The notes below the pieces were generated by a model, which saw only the letters and a program-made list of their open reading frames with translations, was not told the DNA's origin and searched no databases. Positions 1 through 7,621 of a DNA stretch of 35,064 bases are shown here, piece after piece. Numbering within the stretch: position 1 is the stretch's first letter; each line of letters starts with the position of its first letter. The stretch is from NCBI GenBank assembly GCA_947473475.1, contig CANJBZ010000041.1:1-35064 (forward strand), in the 5' to 3' direction. Made by a program: the position numbers and the translations under genes. The DNA comes from Alphaproteobacteria bacterium (GTDB taxonomy: Bacteria; Pseudomonadota; Alphaproteobacteria; Micropepsales; Micropepsaceae).

Positions 1-185
1 GATGGCCAGATGAAACGGCCCCGCTCAAGCCTCTTGGCGTAAAGCGACATGCCAAGGCCGTCATGCCAGAGAATTTTGATCAGGTTGCCGCTTGCCCCGC
101 GAAACACAAAAAGATCGCCCACATGGGGATCGCGCCGCAGCGATTCCTGGACCTGCAGAGCCAAGCCATTCATGCCGCGCCGCAT
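1..185 (-). pseudogene. IS66-family TnpB (Orf2) fragment, 5'-truncated and cut by window edge
   Basis: Reading leftward from 185, the translation starts MRRGMNGLALQVQESL and continues through RRDPHVGDLFVFRG, ILWHDGLGMSLYAKRLERG and RFIWP. This is the characteristic core of the short IS66 accessory protein TnpB, normally about 115 residues. The usual first 15 or so residues, which contain a VWLAxGxTD stretch, are missing. The frame upstream of the MRRG is only 11 codons long before a TAA stop and does not resemble the family. The 3' end lies outside the window. Seen: strong motif identity and a broken N-terminus. Inferred: the left edge of this region has been rearranged by an IS66 element and only a relic remains here. 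If the remainder outside the window is intact, the element could be functional from another start, which cannot be judged here. Confidence 0.8.
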
Positions 186-330
186 AGCCACCTGAAACCG
201 CAGACCATCGGCGCGCACTTACGCTGAGCCTGCCACCCATCAGCGTTACGCCAGTATAGGGCGGCTGTGCTATGAGCGAGCGCTGGGCTTTGGTACACTT
301 CTCGTGCGCAGTCGGGGTTGGGGGCGAAAA

Positions 331-1029
331 ATGGCGTGGTTTGTTCGGATTGATCGTTTCGGTAGCGCTCATATGGTTCGTTCGCAGGACACGGTCACCA
401 AGAACGGCAAAGACTCGTCAAATTCCTGCGGCATCGCCAGCATCTTGATGGTGAACTTCAAGATGAAGAAACACCTGCTCGCGGCGGGTATCACTGTCGG
501 GGCTGGAATGGCGGCAGCGCCGATCGGCGGCACCTTTATCGGCGGACAACTCGCTCGCTCCAGCATTGACGAAGCTATTAAGACCGAGCCGGAAGTGTAC
601 AAAATCTATACCGCCGTTACGGGGTCCGTTTACGACGGGTCGACGTATAGCGACGGTATGAAATTTCCATCAGTTCTTAAACAGTTGAGCTTGGGCGACT
701 GGGAATGCGTCAATGTCGGACAGAACGGAATGTTCGACGCGATCAAGTCCTCGACCGGCGCCGGCCGCCCCGTCATCGTTCACTGCGCCTGGAATGGCGG
801 CGGAGCGCACTTCATGGTGGTCGATGAAACCCACACGGCTATTGGAAGCACCATTTGCGTTTGCGACCCTTGGGATGGGGAATTGCGTCTGGTGACGGCG
901 AAATCAGGCCAACCCATCAATTATGACCCGAATGGGTTCGTATGGTCGTTCAGCCTTGGCGGAAACCGGCATGGATACGATAGCGCCTCACCCGGCACAT
1001 TAAGTGGGTGGATCATTCGAAGGAAGTGA
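331..1029 (+). CDS. Papain-like (C39/C70-type) cysteine peptidase candidate; possible effector
   Basis: The 232-residue protein has the layout of a compact papain-like peptidase. A candidate nucleophile is Cys33 in SNSCGIAS, followed by a helix. A candidate His160 lies in GGGAHFMVVDE and a candidate Asp179 in CVCDPWDG. The spacing and the GRPVIVHC strand before the His fit C39-like and AvrRpt2-like families. Between Cys and His is a Gly/Ala-rich hydrophobic stretch (residues 48-74, LLAAGITVGAGMAAAP and onward), unusual inside such a fold and possibly membrane-interacting. No Sec signal peptide is evident. ATG 331 is chosen because a G-rich Shine-Dalgarno-like run (GGGGTTGGGGGCG) precedes it; GTG 304 and ATG 373 are alternatives. 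The gene is followed 67 bp later by a second + strand ORF and lies at the outer end of the T6SS block. A T6SS effector role is inference from position and fold only. Confidence 0.65.
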   Translation: MAWFVRIDRFGSAHMVRSQDTVTKNGKDSSNSCGIASILMVNFKMKKHLLAAGITVGAGMAAAPIGGTFIGGQLARSSIDEAIKTEPEVYKIYTAVTGSVYDGSTYSDGMKFPSVLKQLSLGDWECVNVGQNGMFDAIKSSTGAGRPVIVHCAWNGGGAHFMVVDETHTAIGSTICVCDPWDGELRLVTAKSGQPINYDPNGFVWSFSLGGNRHGYDSASPGTLSGWIIRRK

Positions 1030-1096
1030 AGGCTATAAGAACGCACGACATCTTTTGAAAGTACGTCGTTAATTGTGCAGATAATTGCGGGGCGGT

Positions 1097-1696
1097 ATGT
1101 TTCTCTTCGTGCGACGTTATGCGCCATTCGCTACATTTGGCGGCGGCTTTGAGGGGGACGTGCGGACCCAAGCGACAACATCTCCTACAGCGACCGCAAG
1201 GACAATCGGAGTTGTAGAATTCGATGCAAATGGCGTACGTGGATACCGGAGTTTTTCTGATGGTTCAGAATTTTTGGGCGCGGGCCCTTGGTTGGCGAGC
1301 AAGATCGGAAAAAAATTTGCGACGGTCCGAGCTGAGGTAACAAACGTCTTGAAGGCGCCAGACGGTATTTCGTTCACTGTGTTCACGGCCGGCGCCAATC
1401 CGCTCGTGCCTGGCGCGCCAGATATCGATACTTATGTTGATTTCAAATTCACAACGATGAGCGAAAATGCCAGGTACCGAGGGAAGGTCAGGGGCGACAC
1501 ATTTCCGAATGCCGAAGTTTTCATTGTGGACAACAATAAGCGCGAAGTATTGCTCTTCGACTTCCGCACGAAAGGCGACAGCTCAACGGGCCCGCTTCGC
1601 CTCATAGGCGAGCACGCCGATGTTCTGCTCGGTACCTTTTCCGTGAACGTACCGGCCATCGGCCCGGTTGCTACGGTGCCCCACGTATCTATTTAA
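1097..1696 (+). CDS. Hypothetical protein, beta-rich; possible partner of upstream peptidase
   Basis: This is a roughly 199-residue protein that I do not recognise with certainty. The C-terminal half contains KVRGDTFPNAEVFIVDNN, then VLLFDFRTKGDSSTGP, and GTFSVNV near the end. This alternation of strands and turns suggests an all-beta fold. The pattern of SFSDG near the start and GDxFPNAEVF later is faintly like DUF3238-type secreted or toxin-associated proteins, but that is only a resemblance. There is no clear signal peptide; the N-terminus (MFLFVRRYAPFATFGG) is mildly hydrophobic. ATG 1097 is preferred over the TTG at 1085; a GGGGCGG run sits just upstream. The gene follows the cysteine peptidase in the same direction, so a partner, immunity or substrate role is possible. 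It converges on the caspase/MORN gene, with stop codons separated by 14 bp and no terminator hairpin visible between them. Confidence 0.5.
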   Translation: MFLFVRRYAPFATFGGGFEGDVRTQATTSPTATARTIGVVEFDANGVRGYRSFSDGSEFLGAGPWLASKIGKKFATVRAEVTNVLKAPDGISFTVFTAGANPLVPGAPDIDTYVDFKFTTMSENARYRGKVRGDTFPNAEVFIVDNNKREVLLFDFRTKGDSSTGPLRLIGEHADVLLGTFSVNVPAIGPVATVPHVSI

Positions 1697-1710
1697 CATC
1701 GATAGAAAAG

Positions 1711-4044
1711 TTATTGATTGCGCGCGAGCGGCGTCTTCAAATTACCACCCTCGTAGATTCCCTGTTGCGGCACATCCAGCTTGGTCTGGATTTTTCCGTC
1801 GCCTGAGAATTCCGCACCGTATCCGGCAAGCTGACCATCTACCCATTGGCCCTCGGATCGATTCAGACCGGCCCACAGCCTCACGCCATAGCCGGTTTGC
1901 TTGTCATTGTTCCATTGGCCGATATTTTCGCGCGCGTAATTGGTGTTGGAATTGGTCGCGAAGTAGAAAATTCCATAGCCGGTGTAGTGGCCCATGCAGT
2001 AATCGCCCTCATAACGATCGCCACTGGGCCATGTCAGAACGCCTACGCCACATGGATTGCCATTTTCCCAGGTCCCTTCGAAAATCGGGTCACCCATGCG
2101 TCCCGGAAGGGTCTTGCCCGTGCCGTTACGCCCATCGCCCTTCCACTCACCTTCATAGCGTTCGCCATTGATGTCTATCCAGACGCCCGCGCCATTCCGC
2201 TGACCGTTTGTGATTTGGCCTTTATAGGTCCCAAGCCGCTGTTTGGTGAAATCCTGGACGACGTAGCCTTCCGCCGGCGAGGGCGCTGTCGCCGATTTTT
2301 CGGCGTCTCTCGCCTGCTCCGCCGCAGCGCGTGCACGCATCTGTGCGTCGCGCCCAGCAGCCGCCTTCTGGCGCGCCTGCGCCTCAGCCTCGCGCGATTG
2401 CTGGACAGCTTGCGCTACACTCGCATTCAGCCGTCCCAGGCAATTCTGTGTCCAATTGAGGTCCGATGCCAATAGCGGCATGGCCGGGCTGTTGAGCGTC
2501 CCTTGAGTAGGCGCTGCGCCCGCCGGCGTTGCGCTAACCGGCAATCCCACGGCTGCGGCAGGTCCGATATTCGCAGGGCAGAAAGCGAGCGTTTGGTCTC
2601 TCTTGATCCCCTCGATTTTTACCTTCGCTTCGGCGAGATGCGGACCGTTCGGATAGGTGCGGACGTAGGCATCCCATTTATCCAAATTGCCGCTGTTCTC
2701 GGCCTTTTGCAGTTCCACCCAATCGCCGGGCTCTTTCAGAACCAGAATCCGGTTGCGCAGCTCGGCCCCATGCGTGCTGGTGGGATAGTCACGCAGAAAC
2801 GCTTCGATGGCTCCCAGGGCCGTGCCGCTGCGGACCGCGTTATACGAGATATCTTCGATGCGGCTGCGCGCCTCAGGAACATGAGAGCTGCTGGGATTAT
2901 CCTGAACAAATTTCTTCAACGCTTCAGCGTCGGCCTTGCTGAGCGCATTCCAGGCCACTTCGGCGGGGTCCGTTGGAATCTTCGCCTTCGCCTCCGCGGC
3001 GTGGCAGCCGTTGGGGTAGGTGCTCAGGAAATTCTGCAGAAGGCCCGGGTCGCTGCTGTTCCTGACGAAATCCCAGGCGCCGTCTTCTTTTGGATCGCAC
3101 ATTTTCGCGCGAAGCGCGGGCGCCGTGAAAGAAGCCGGATACACTTGGGGCGCCTGGCTTCCGCTCGTACCCTGCTGAACCTCCATGGCGACGGCGTCGA
3201 ACATTTCCTTCAGGCCGGCAAATTCCTGAGCGGCATATTTGGCAAAGGCTGCCGCATAGGGGCCGCCGTCCTTGGCAAGCGATCCAGGTCCAGCCGAGAA
3301 GGCGACGATGCGGTCCTTGTAATCCGCCGGCGCGAAGCAGCGCGCCGAGGAACCGCCGCCATTTTGAAGCAGCAAATTATCGCGGCAGCCATCAATGACG
3401 ACGAGTTTCAGATTCTTGGCCTGCCCGGCCATGTCCGCGAGATTTTCAACGGGGATGCCGTCCAACGTGACGTCGGAGAGCGCCTGAATATCGGTACCCA
3501 CCGGGACAATGTAATTGACGTTATTTTGTCCGGCGAACGCATGCCCTGTGAAATAAATCACCGCGTCATCGGCATTGCCCGCAGCCCTGCCGAAATCGCG
3601 CAACTCGTTGCGAATTTCATCGCGGTTGAGATTGCATTTCACCGTCACCGCAAAGCCGCCGGCCTTCAAGGCCGCCGCAACTTTGTCGGCATCTGAACCC
3701 GAATTCTTCAGACCGTTGTTCTTGTAATTCAATTCGCCGATGACCAGCGCAACTTTGCGCCCCTGCGCGGCAACCGAACCGGCTCCACAGGCTTGGCGAA
3801 CAGGTTCTGGTGTGCGATTTGCCGGTCCTCTCTGCTGCTGCACCGGAGCGGGCTGTTGGCGCGGTTGAAAGAACGGATCGCCGGGCTCGCAATCATATTT
3901 TGGCGTGCACGTCGTGGCCGCAGCAGCCTGGGTGTCGGAAGAACTGCCCAGGAAAACAACGACAGCGCCAACCGCCAAGGCACCAGCCGACAATAGCCTA
4001 TAGGCTGAAAAGCAAGTGTGTCCGCGAAAACGAGCGTTTACCAC
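1711..4044 (-). CDS. Caspase-like (C14) protein with tandem repeats, coiled coil and MORN repeats
   Basis: The 777-residue protein begins with a hydrophobic segment (residues 17-33) typical of a signal anchor, placing the rest outside the cytoplasm. Residues 96-315 form a caspase/metacaspase-like domain: KVALVIGELNYKN opening strand, candidate catalytic His168 in YFTGHAF and Cys220 in VIDGCRDN. Residues 323-480 hold four copies of a roughly 38-residue repeat ending in a FL-x2-YP-x-G/STH-x-AEA-x-K/RI pattern (340-356, 379-396, 416-432, 460-477). Residues 545-583 are Ala/Arg/Glu-rich and probably coiled coil. Residues 607-750 contain MORN-type repeats (YEGEWKGDGRNG, FEGTWENG, YEGDYCMGHYTGYG, EGQWVDGQLAGYG). 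GTG 4044 is supported by an AGGGGG eight bases upstream. It lies 143 bp after ppkA in the same direction and has its own -10-like box. Its repeats resemble one in PpkA. Function in T6SS control or attack is inferred, not shown. Confidence 0.85.
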   Translation of the reverse strand: MVNARFRGHTCFSAYRLLSAGALAVGAVVVFLGSSSDTQAAAATTCTPKYDCEPGDPFFQPRQQPAPVQQQRGPANRTPEPVRQACGAGSVAAQGRKVALVIGELNYKNNGLKNSGSDADKVAAALKAGGFAVTVKCNLNRDEIRNELRDFGRAAGNADDAVIYFTGHAFAGQNNVNYIVPVGTDIQALSDVTLDGIPVENLADMAGQAKNLKLVVIDGCRDNLLLQNGGGSSARCFAPADYKDRIVAFSAGPGSLAKDGGPYAAAFAKYAAQEFAGLKEMFDAVAMEVQQGTSGSQAPQVYPASFTAPALRAKMCDPKEDGAWDFVRNSSDPGLLQNFLSTYPNGCHAAEAKAKIPTDPAEVAWNALSKADAEALKKFVQDNPSSSHVPEARSRIEDISYNAVRSGTALGAIEAFLRDYPTSTHGAELRNRILVLKEPGDWVELQKAENSGNLDKWDAYVRTYPNGPHLAEAKVKIEGIKRDQTLAFCPANIGPAAAVGLPVSATPAGAAPTQGTLNSPAMPLLASDLNWTQNCLGRLNASVAQAVQQSREAEAQARQKAAAGRDAQMRARAAAEQARDAEKSATAPSPAEGYVVQDFTKQRLGTYKGQITNGQRNGAGVWIDINGERYEGEWKGDGRNGTGKTLPGRMGDPIFEGTWENGNPCGVGVLTWPSGDRYEGDYCMGHYTGYGIFYFATNSNTNYARENIGQWNNDKQTGYGVRLWAGLNRSEGQWVDGQLAGYGAEFSGDGKIQTKLDVPQQGIYEGGNLKTPLARNQ

Positions 4045-4068
4045 AGCCCAACCCCCTGTTTAAGACAA

Positions 4069-4074
4069 ATTATA
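4069..4074 (-). promoter_or_regulatory. Candidate -10 box of the caspase/MORN gene
   Basis: On the minus strand the 143-bp gap after ppkA contains a perfect TATAAT, 24 bases before the GTG start of the caspase/MORN gene. This would give a leader of about 18 bases that still includes the AGGGGG ribosome site. No good TTGACA-type -35 is present at 16-18 bp spacing (nearest are CCTAAA or TTTCCT), so an activator may be needed. The same gap also has a small palindrome, CGTGAAATCACG, around 4115-4126. The arrangement suggests the caspase gene can be expressed apart from the upstream T6SS operon. Confidence 0.35.
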
Positions 4075-4187
4075 GGTAGTAAGGACCGATTTAGGAAAGG
4101 GTTTCTTACTTGCGTGAAATCACGAACATTCGAGGCACATCTGCCTGTTTGTTGCGCAGACGTCCCGAAATTTTGGAGCTATGAAAT

Positions 4188-6215
4188 TTACCGGGTGGCT
4201 GCGCCAGCTTCGTTCGCGGTTTTGGACGGGTCAACGACCTCATACCAGCCGACCTCCGCCGTCCACCCCTTCTTATCCGCCTGGTCGGTAAATTGTTTAT
4301 CCGCCCAATCGCCGGACACCTTTTCATAACCGGGTTTCAATCCCAGTTGGAAGGGCCCAGAGCCCTTGAGAAGTACCAATCCGAAAACACCATCAGGACT
4401 TTCGCGAACCGCCGCTTCGCCCGCGCACAAGGTCATCGCATAGGCGTTTTCGCCAACCGCTTTGAGCGCCCCTACTTTGCGCATTTGATCGTAAACGGCG
4501 CGGCTTGGAATCACTTGGCGCATACGGCCATCGGACAGAATGCTGACCAAGACGAAGTCGTTTATCGTATCGCTCGGTTTCAGGACGAAATTCACTTCCG
4601 CCTGCCGCCCCGCGCCGCGCGGGCAGGCCGCGGAATCGCCGAGGGGTATCTTGGCCTGCTCGATGGAAAGTGCGGCAGGCGCGCCCGGGCTTTGCTTGGC
4701 GTAGAACGCCTTCAGCGGCGCGCACGCGCCGGGCTGGACGGGCAGGACGGCAGAGGCATCCACCTCCAGCGTCCAATCCGGCGGCAGCATGGAGACGGCT
4801 TGCAATTGTTCCGGCAGCGTGCTCGGAAGACCGCCTGCACCGGCCAGAACGACGCGCAGTTTGCGGTCCGCGCCGGCGTTTTCCGCATAGGCACGCGTCA
4901 GCCAGCGGCACGTCATGGTATCCGTCGCGGCATTGATACGCTCGATCGCGGCGGCGCGTATTTCGCGCGCCTGCGCGGCCTGTTTCAGAGCGGCAAGTTT
5001 CTGGTTCGCCTCGGCAAGGTGCGTGCTCTTGGGACACATGCCCAAAAATCGGGTCAGCAACGCCTGATCGGCGCTGGTCTGTGCGCTGCTCCAAGCGAGG
5101 TCGCAGGTGTCCGGCGGCGGTGGCGCCGCAGGCGCACCACCCGAGAGGAAATAATATCCCGCGCCGCCGGCAACCAGAAGCGCCGCCGCCGCCGCGCCCA
5201 GGATAGGCGTCAAGCGAGAGGGCCCACCTGTCTCCGTCTTCGGCGTCCGGGCGGCCGGCTTTGGCGCAATTGGGAGCGGCGGGACGCGCTTTGTCTTCTC
5301 CCGCTTTCCCGTCTCCTCGGCCGGGGGCTGCCCAATGCGCGCCAGACCGGCAATCACATCGCTCATGGACCGCAGCCGCTGCGCGCCTTCCGGCGCCAGC
5401 ATTTGCGTGAATAATGGCCTGAGCTCAGCGGGCAAATCCGATAGATCGGGAACGGTTTGACGCTGCTTTACGGCTTCCCAGAAATTCTTGCCCATGTCCG
5501 GCGGCTTGCGTCCCGCCGCCGCGAGAACCACCAGAGCAAGACTATAGACGTCTGTCCACGGACCGATTTCCTTTTCGGCGAACTGCTCGGGAGCGGAATA
5601 TCCGAACCGCCCCACGAAGGCGCCTTGCGTCGTGAACTGAGTCTCGTTTCCTTCTGTCGTCTTCTTGGCGATGCCAAAATCGATAATTTTCGCCTGGTCG
5701 AAAGCGTCCTTCGGCAGCAGCACATTGTCCGGGCACATGTCCCGGTGAAAACAACGAAGTTCGTGCGCTGCCTGCAATGCAGAGGCCAGACGCTGAGTCA
5801 AAGCGATCAAACTGACTTGGTCGTTCGGAACGGTCTGCAAGACGGCCGCCAGGGTCGGGCCATCCACGAACTCCGTCACGATGTAATAAACATTGAGATT
5901 GGGGTCGTGCGCGAAGATGCGGTACTGAACCAGTCCGGGGTTAACCAAACGCATCAGCACATCGGCTTCCTGGCGGAACATGCGCTGGATGTTGACGTCC
6001 TCCGCCAGTTCGCGGCGGATGATTTTTATGGCGACGCGGTCGCGCTCGTTGTTGATGGCAACGCCTTCGTAAACCTCGCCCATACCGCCACGGGCGATGA
6101 AGCGGCGCACCTTGTAGATGCCGTTCAAAACGGCGCCGACGAATTCAGGCGCCACATCCGGCTGCTTCACCGGGCCTCTCATATAAGCCGTAGGCTTATC
6201 GTCCGGATCAGACAT
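4188..6215 (-). CDS. ppkA: T6SS serine/threonine protein kinase PpkA
   Basis: The 675-residue protein has a Hanks-type kinase domain at residues 30-295: glycine loop RGGMGE (42-47), Lys64 in VAIK, HRD at 157-159 with CPDN following, DFG at 179-181, and APE at 208-210. A Lys/Pro-rich linker leads to one membrane helix (336-358). The periplasmic part includes a single short repeat (about 372-411, with FLGMCPKSTHLAEAN) like those in the neighbouring caspase/MORN protein, then a Cys-containing region of unknown fold to the end. In known T6SSs PpkA phosphorylates an FHA protein or TssL and triggers firing. ATG 6215 overlaps the pppA stop by eight bases (ATGTCTGA) and has AGGGGGG upstream, so kinase and phosphatase are translationally coupled. 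The long upstream extension of the open frame lies inside pppA and is not used. Confidence 0.93.
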   Translation of the reverse strand: MSDPDDKPTAYMRGPVKQPDVAPEFVGAVLNGIYKVRRFIARGGMGEVYEGVAINNERDRVAIKIIRRELAEDVNIQRMFRQEADVLMRLVNPGLVQYRIFAHDPNLNVYYIVTEFVDGPTLAAVLQTVPNDQVSLIALTQRLASALQAAHELRCFHRDMCPDNVLLPKDAFDQAKIIDFGIAKKTTEGNETQFTTQGAFVGRFGYSAPEQFAEKEIGPWTDVYSLALVVLAAAGRKPPDMGKNFWEAVKQRQTVPDLSDLPAELRPLFTQMLAPEGAQRLRSMSDVIAGLARIGQPPAEETGKREKTKRVPPLPIAPKPAARTPKTETGGPSRLTPILGAAAAALLVAGGAGYYFLSGGAPAAPPPPDTCDLAWSSAQTSADQALLTRFLGMCPKSTHLAEANQKLAALKQAAQAREIRAAAIERINAATDTMTCRWLTRAYAENAGADRKLRVVLAGAGGLPSTLPEQLQAVSMLPPDWTLEVDASAVLPVQPGACAPLKAFYAKQSPGAPAALSIEQAKIPLGDSAACPRGAGRQAEVNFVLKPSDTINDFVLVSILSDGRMRQVIPSRAVYDQMRKVGALKAVGENAYAMTLCAGEAAVRESPDGVFGLVLLKGSGPFQLGLKPGYEKVSGDWADKQFTDQADKKGWTAEVGWYEVVDPSKTANEAGAATR

Positions 6216-6984
6216 CCCCCATGCCCCCCTGCGCACCGGCGTGTTCCGGCAACCCATCCGCAAACCGCGGCTCGCACGCCACCAGCGCAATAGTCGTATT
6301 GTCGGGTGCACCGCGAGACAAGACAAGCTCCAGCAGGCTGTTGACGACCGCGTCCGGCGCTTCCGTCATTGCCCGTTCGCCGATCTCGGCGTCGGAAACG
6401 ACGGCCGTCAGTCCGTCGCTGCACAGGACAAACCTGTCGTACGGTTCGAGACGGTCGGCGATCAAGTCAAGCTCCAAGTCCTGTATCACCCCTACCGCAC
6501 GCGAGAGCACGTGTTTTTCGGGATGGTGCCGCGCCTCCTCATGGGAAATCAGGCCGGAATCGATCAGAAGCTGCACATGCGTGTGGTCGGTGGTCAGGCG
6601 ATACATCTTGTCCTGCCGGCAAAGATAAACGCGGCTGTCACCCGCCCAGAAGATAGCGAACCGTTCTCCGACCACATGCAACGCAGCCACAGTCGTGCCC
6701 ATATGCGCGCGGGCCTGCTCCCCGGCCGCGACGATGATCGCATTGGCTCCGCGGATAGCCTCTTCGATATGGCCAAGATTGTTCTCGAAATCCTCCGTAA
6801 GCTCCACCCGGCCAAGCGCGTCACGGACCTGCTGCGAGGCCCACTGCCCTCCTTTATGCCCGCCCATGCCGTCGGCGACGCACCACAATGCGGCATCGTC
6901 GCGCAAAAGCATTGAATCTTCGTTGGCGCGGCGCACGAGACCGACATTTGTCACCCCCGCCGCGTGCAGAGAAAGCTCAGTCAT
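6208..6984 (-). CDS. pppA: T6SS PP2C-type protein phosphatase PppA
   Basis: The 258-residue protein is a stand-alone PP2C/SpoIIE-like metal-dependent Ser/Thr phosphatase. The metal-binding motifs are intact: RRANED (18-23), ADGMGGH (37-43), GDSRVY (115-120), CSDG (188-191) and PDN (227-229). In characterised T6SSs PppA removes the phosphate placed by PpkA and resets or silences the apparatus. ATG 6984 overlaps the tagF stop by eight bases (ATGACTGA), and its own stop overlaps the ppkA start in the same manner, so tagF, pppA and ppkA form one tightly coupled group. An in-frame ATG four codons upstream (6996) is an alternative start. A short tail after the catalytic core (240-258) is rich in Gly and Ala and looks disordered. 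Confidence 0.95.
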   Translation of the reverse strand: MTELSLHAAGVTNVGLVRRANEDSMLLRDDAALWCVADGMGGHKGGQWASQQVRDALGRVELTEDFENNLGHIEEAIRGANAIIVAAGEQARAHMGTTVAALHVVGERFAIFWAGDSRVYLCRQDKMYRLTTDHTHVQLLIDSGLISHEEARHHPEKHVLSRAVGVIQDLELDLIADRLEPYDRFVLCSDGLTAVVSDAEIGERAMTEAPDAVVNSLLELVLSRGAPDNTTIALVACEPRFADGLPEHAGAQGGMGDV

Positions 6985-7621
6985 CGTTCGGGACATCCGC
7001 GGAAACCGGATTTGACGTTGCAGGTTCAAGCGGCTTGGCATCCCACCCCCAGCGTGCGCAGTCGCCATCGAGCAGGGCCGTCGCCGCACATCCGCAGGGT
7101 AGGCCATTGGAAACCAAGGCCAGGGGAGGCACCGAGCCGCTGCCGAAAGTTGTCCACAGCGCGCCGGAAGGTGGAGCCGCCAACGACGCTTCCAGTGAGC
7201 CCAATCGCGCAAGACGGTCATCCAATGCCGCCGGGTCGAATGTTTCGCCAAGCGCATCCAGTGACAGCATTTCCGCTCTTTCAAACCAGGGGTCGCCGAG
7301 GCTTTCCGGAACCTTATCGACAACCAGGGCGATAGTCAGCGGGAAATAGCGGCCGACGCGATCCACGCTTGGCATCAATGTCCCGGCCACCGCATCTTCG
7401 CCCGCGAGGCCGGGCGGCAGCGCGAAGTGCCAGATCGGACCGTTGAGATAGGCATCCAGCCAAGCCTCACCGAGCGCCTGACGGCTCTCAGCCAGGAACG
7501 CCCGCAAAAAGAGGTCCCACGGTTCTATGAAGCGGCGCGGGAGCCGGTTGTTGATGAAATCACCAAGCTGCGGCACCTTTCCGAAACAGCCGGCGCTTCC
7601 GTTTACAGCTGCGCTGGACAT
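6977..7621 (-). CDS. tagF: T6SS-associated protein TagF (DUF2094 family)
   Basis: The 214-residue protein starts with the family hallmark GCFGKVPQLGDFINNRLPRR, followed by the PWDxFLR and PIWHFALPPG segments and the GTLMPSVDRVGRYFPLTIA stretch. These identify TagF, a cytoplasmic negative regulator that acts after translation and in Agrobacterium works through the FHA protein. There it is fused to a PppA domain in some species; here the two are separate but overlapping genes. ATG 7621 overlaps the end of tssM by 19 bp, as expected for coupled translation, and no strong ribosome site is seen. The C-terminus (WGWDAKPLEPATSNP) is divergent and probably flexible. Identification is firm; the exact mode of repression here is inferred. 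Confidence 0.9.
   Translation of the reverse strand: MSSAAVNGSAGCFGKVPQLGDFINNRLPRRFIEPWDLFLRAFLAESRQALGEAWLDAYLNGPIWHFALPPGLAGEDAVAGTLMPSVDRVGRYFPLTIALVVDKVPESLGDPWFERAEMLSLDALGETFDPAALDDRLARLGSLEASLAAPPSGALWTTFGSGSVPPLALVSNGLPCGCAATALLDGDCARWGWDAKPLEPATSNPVSADVPNDD

Noticed and set aside
2503-3696. 397-codon plus-strand frame inside the caspase/MORN gene
   Set aside because: Antisense shadow; no family resemblance, while the minus-strand protein has clear caspase motifs and MORN repeats elsewhere.
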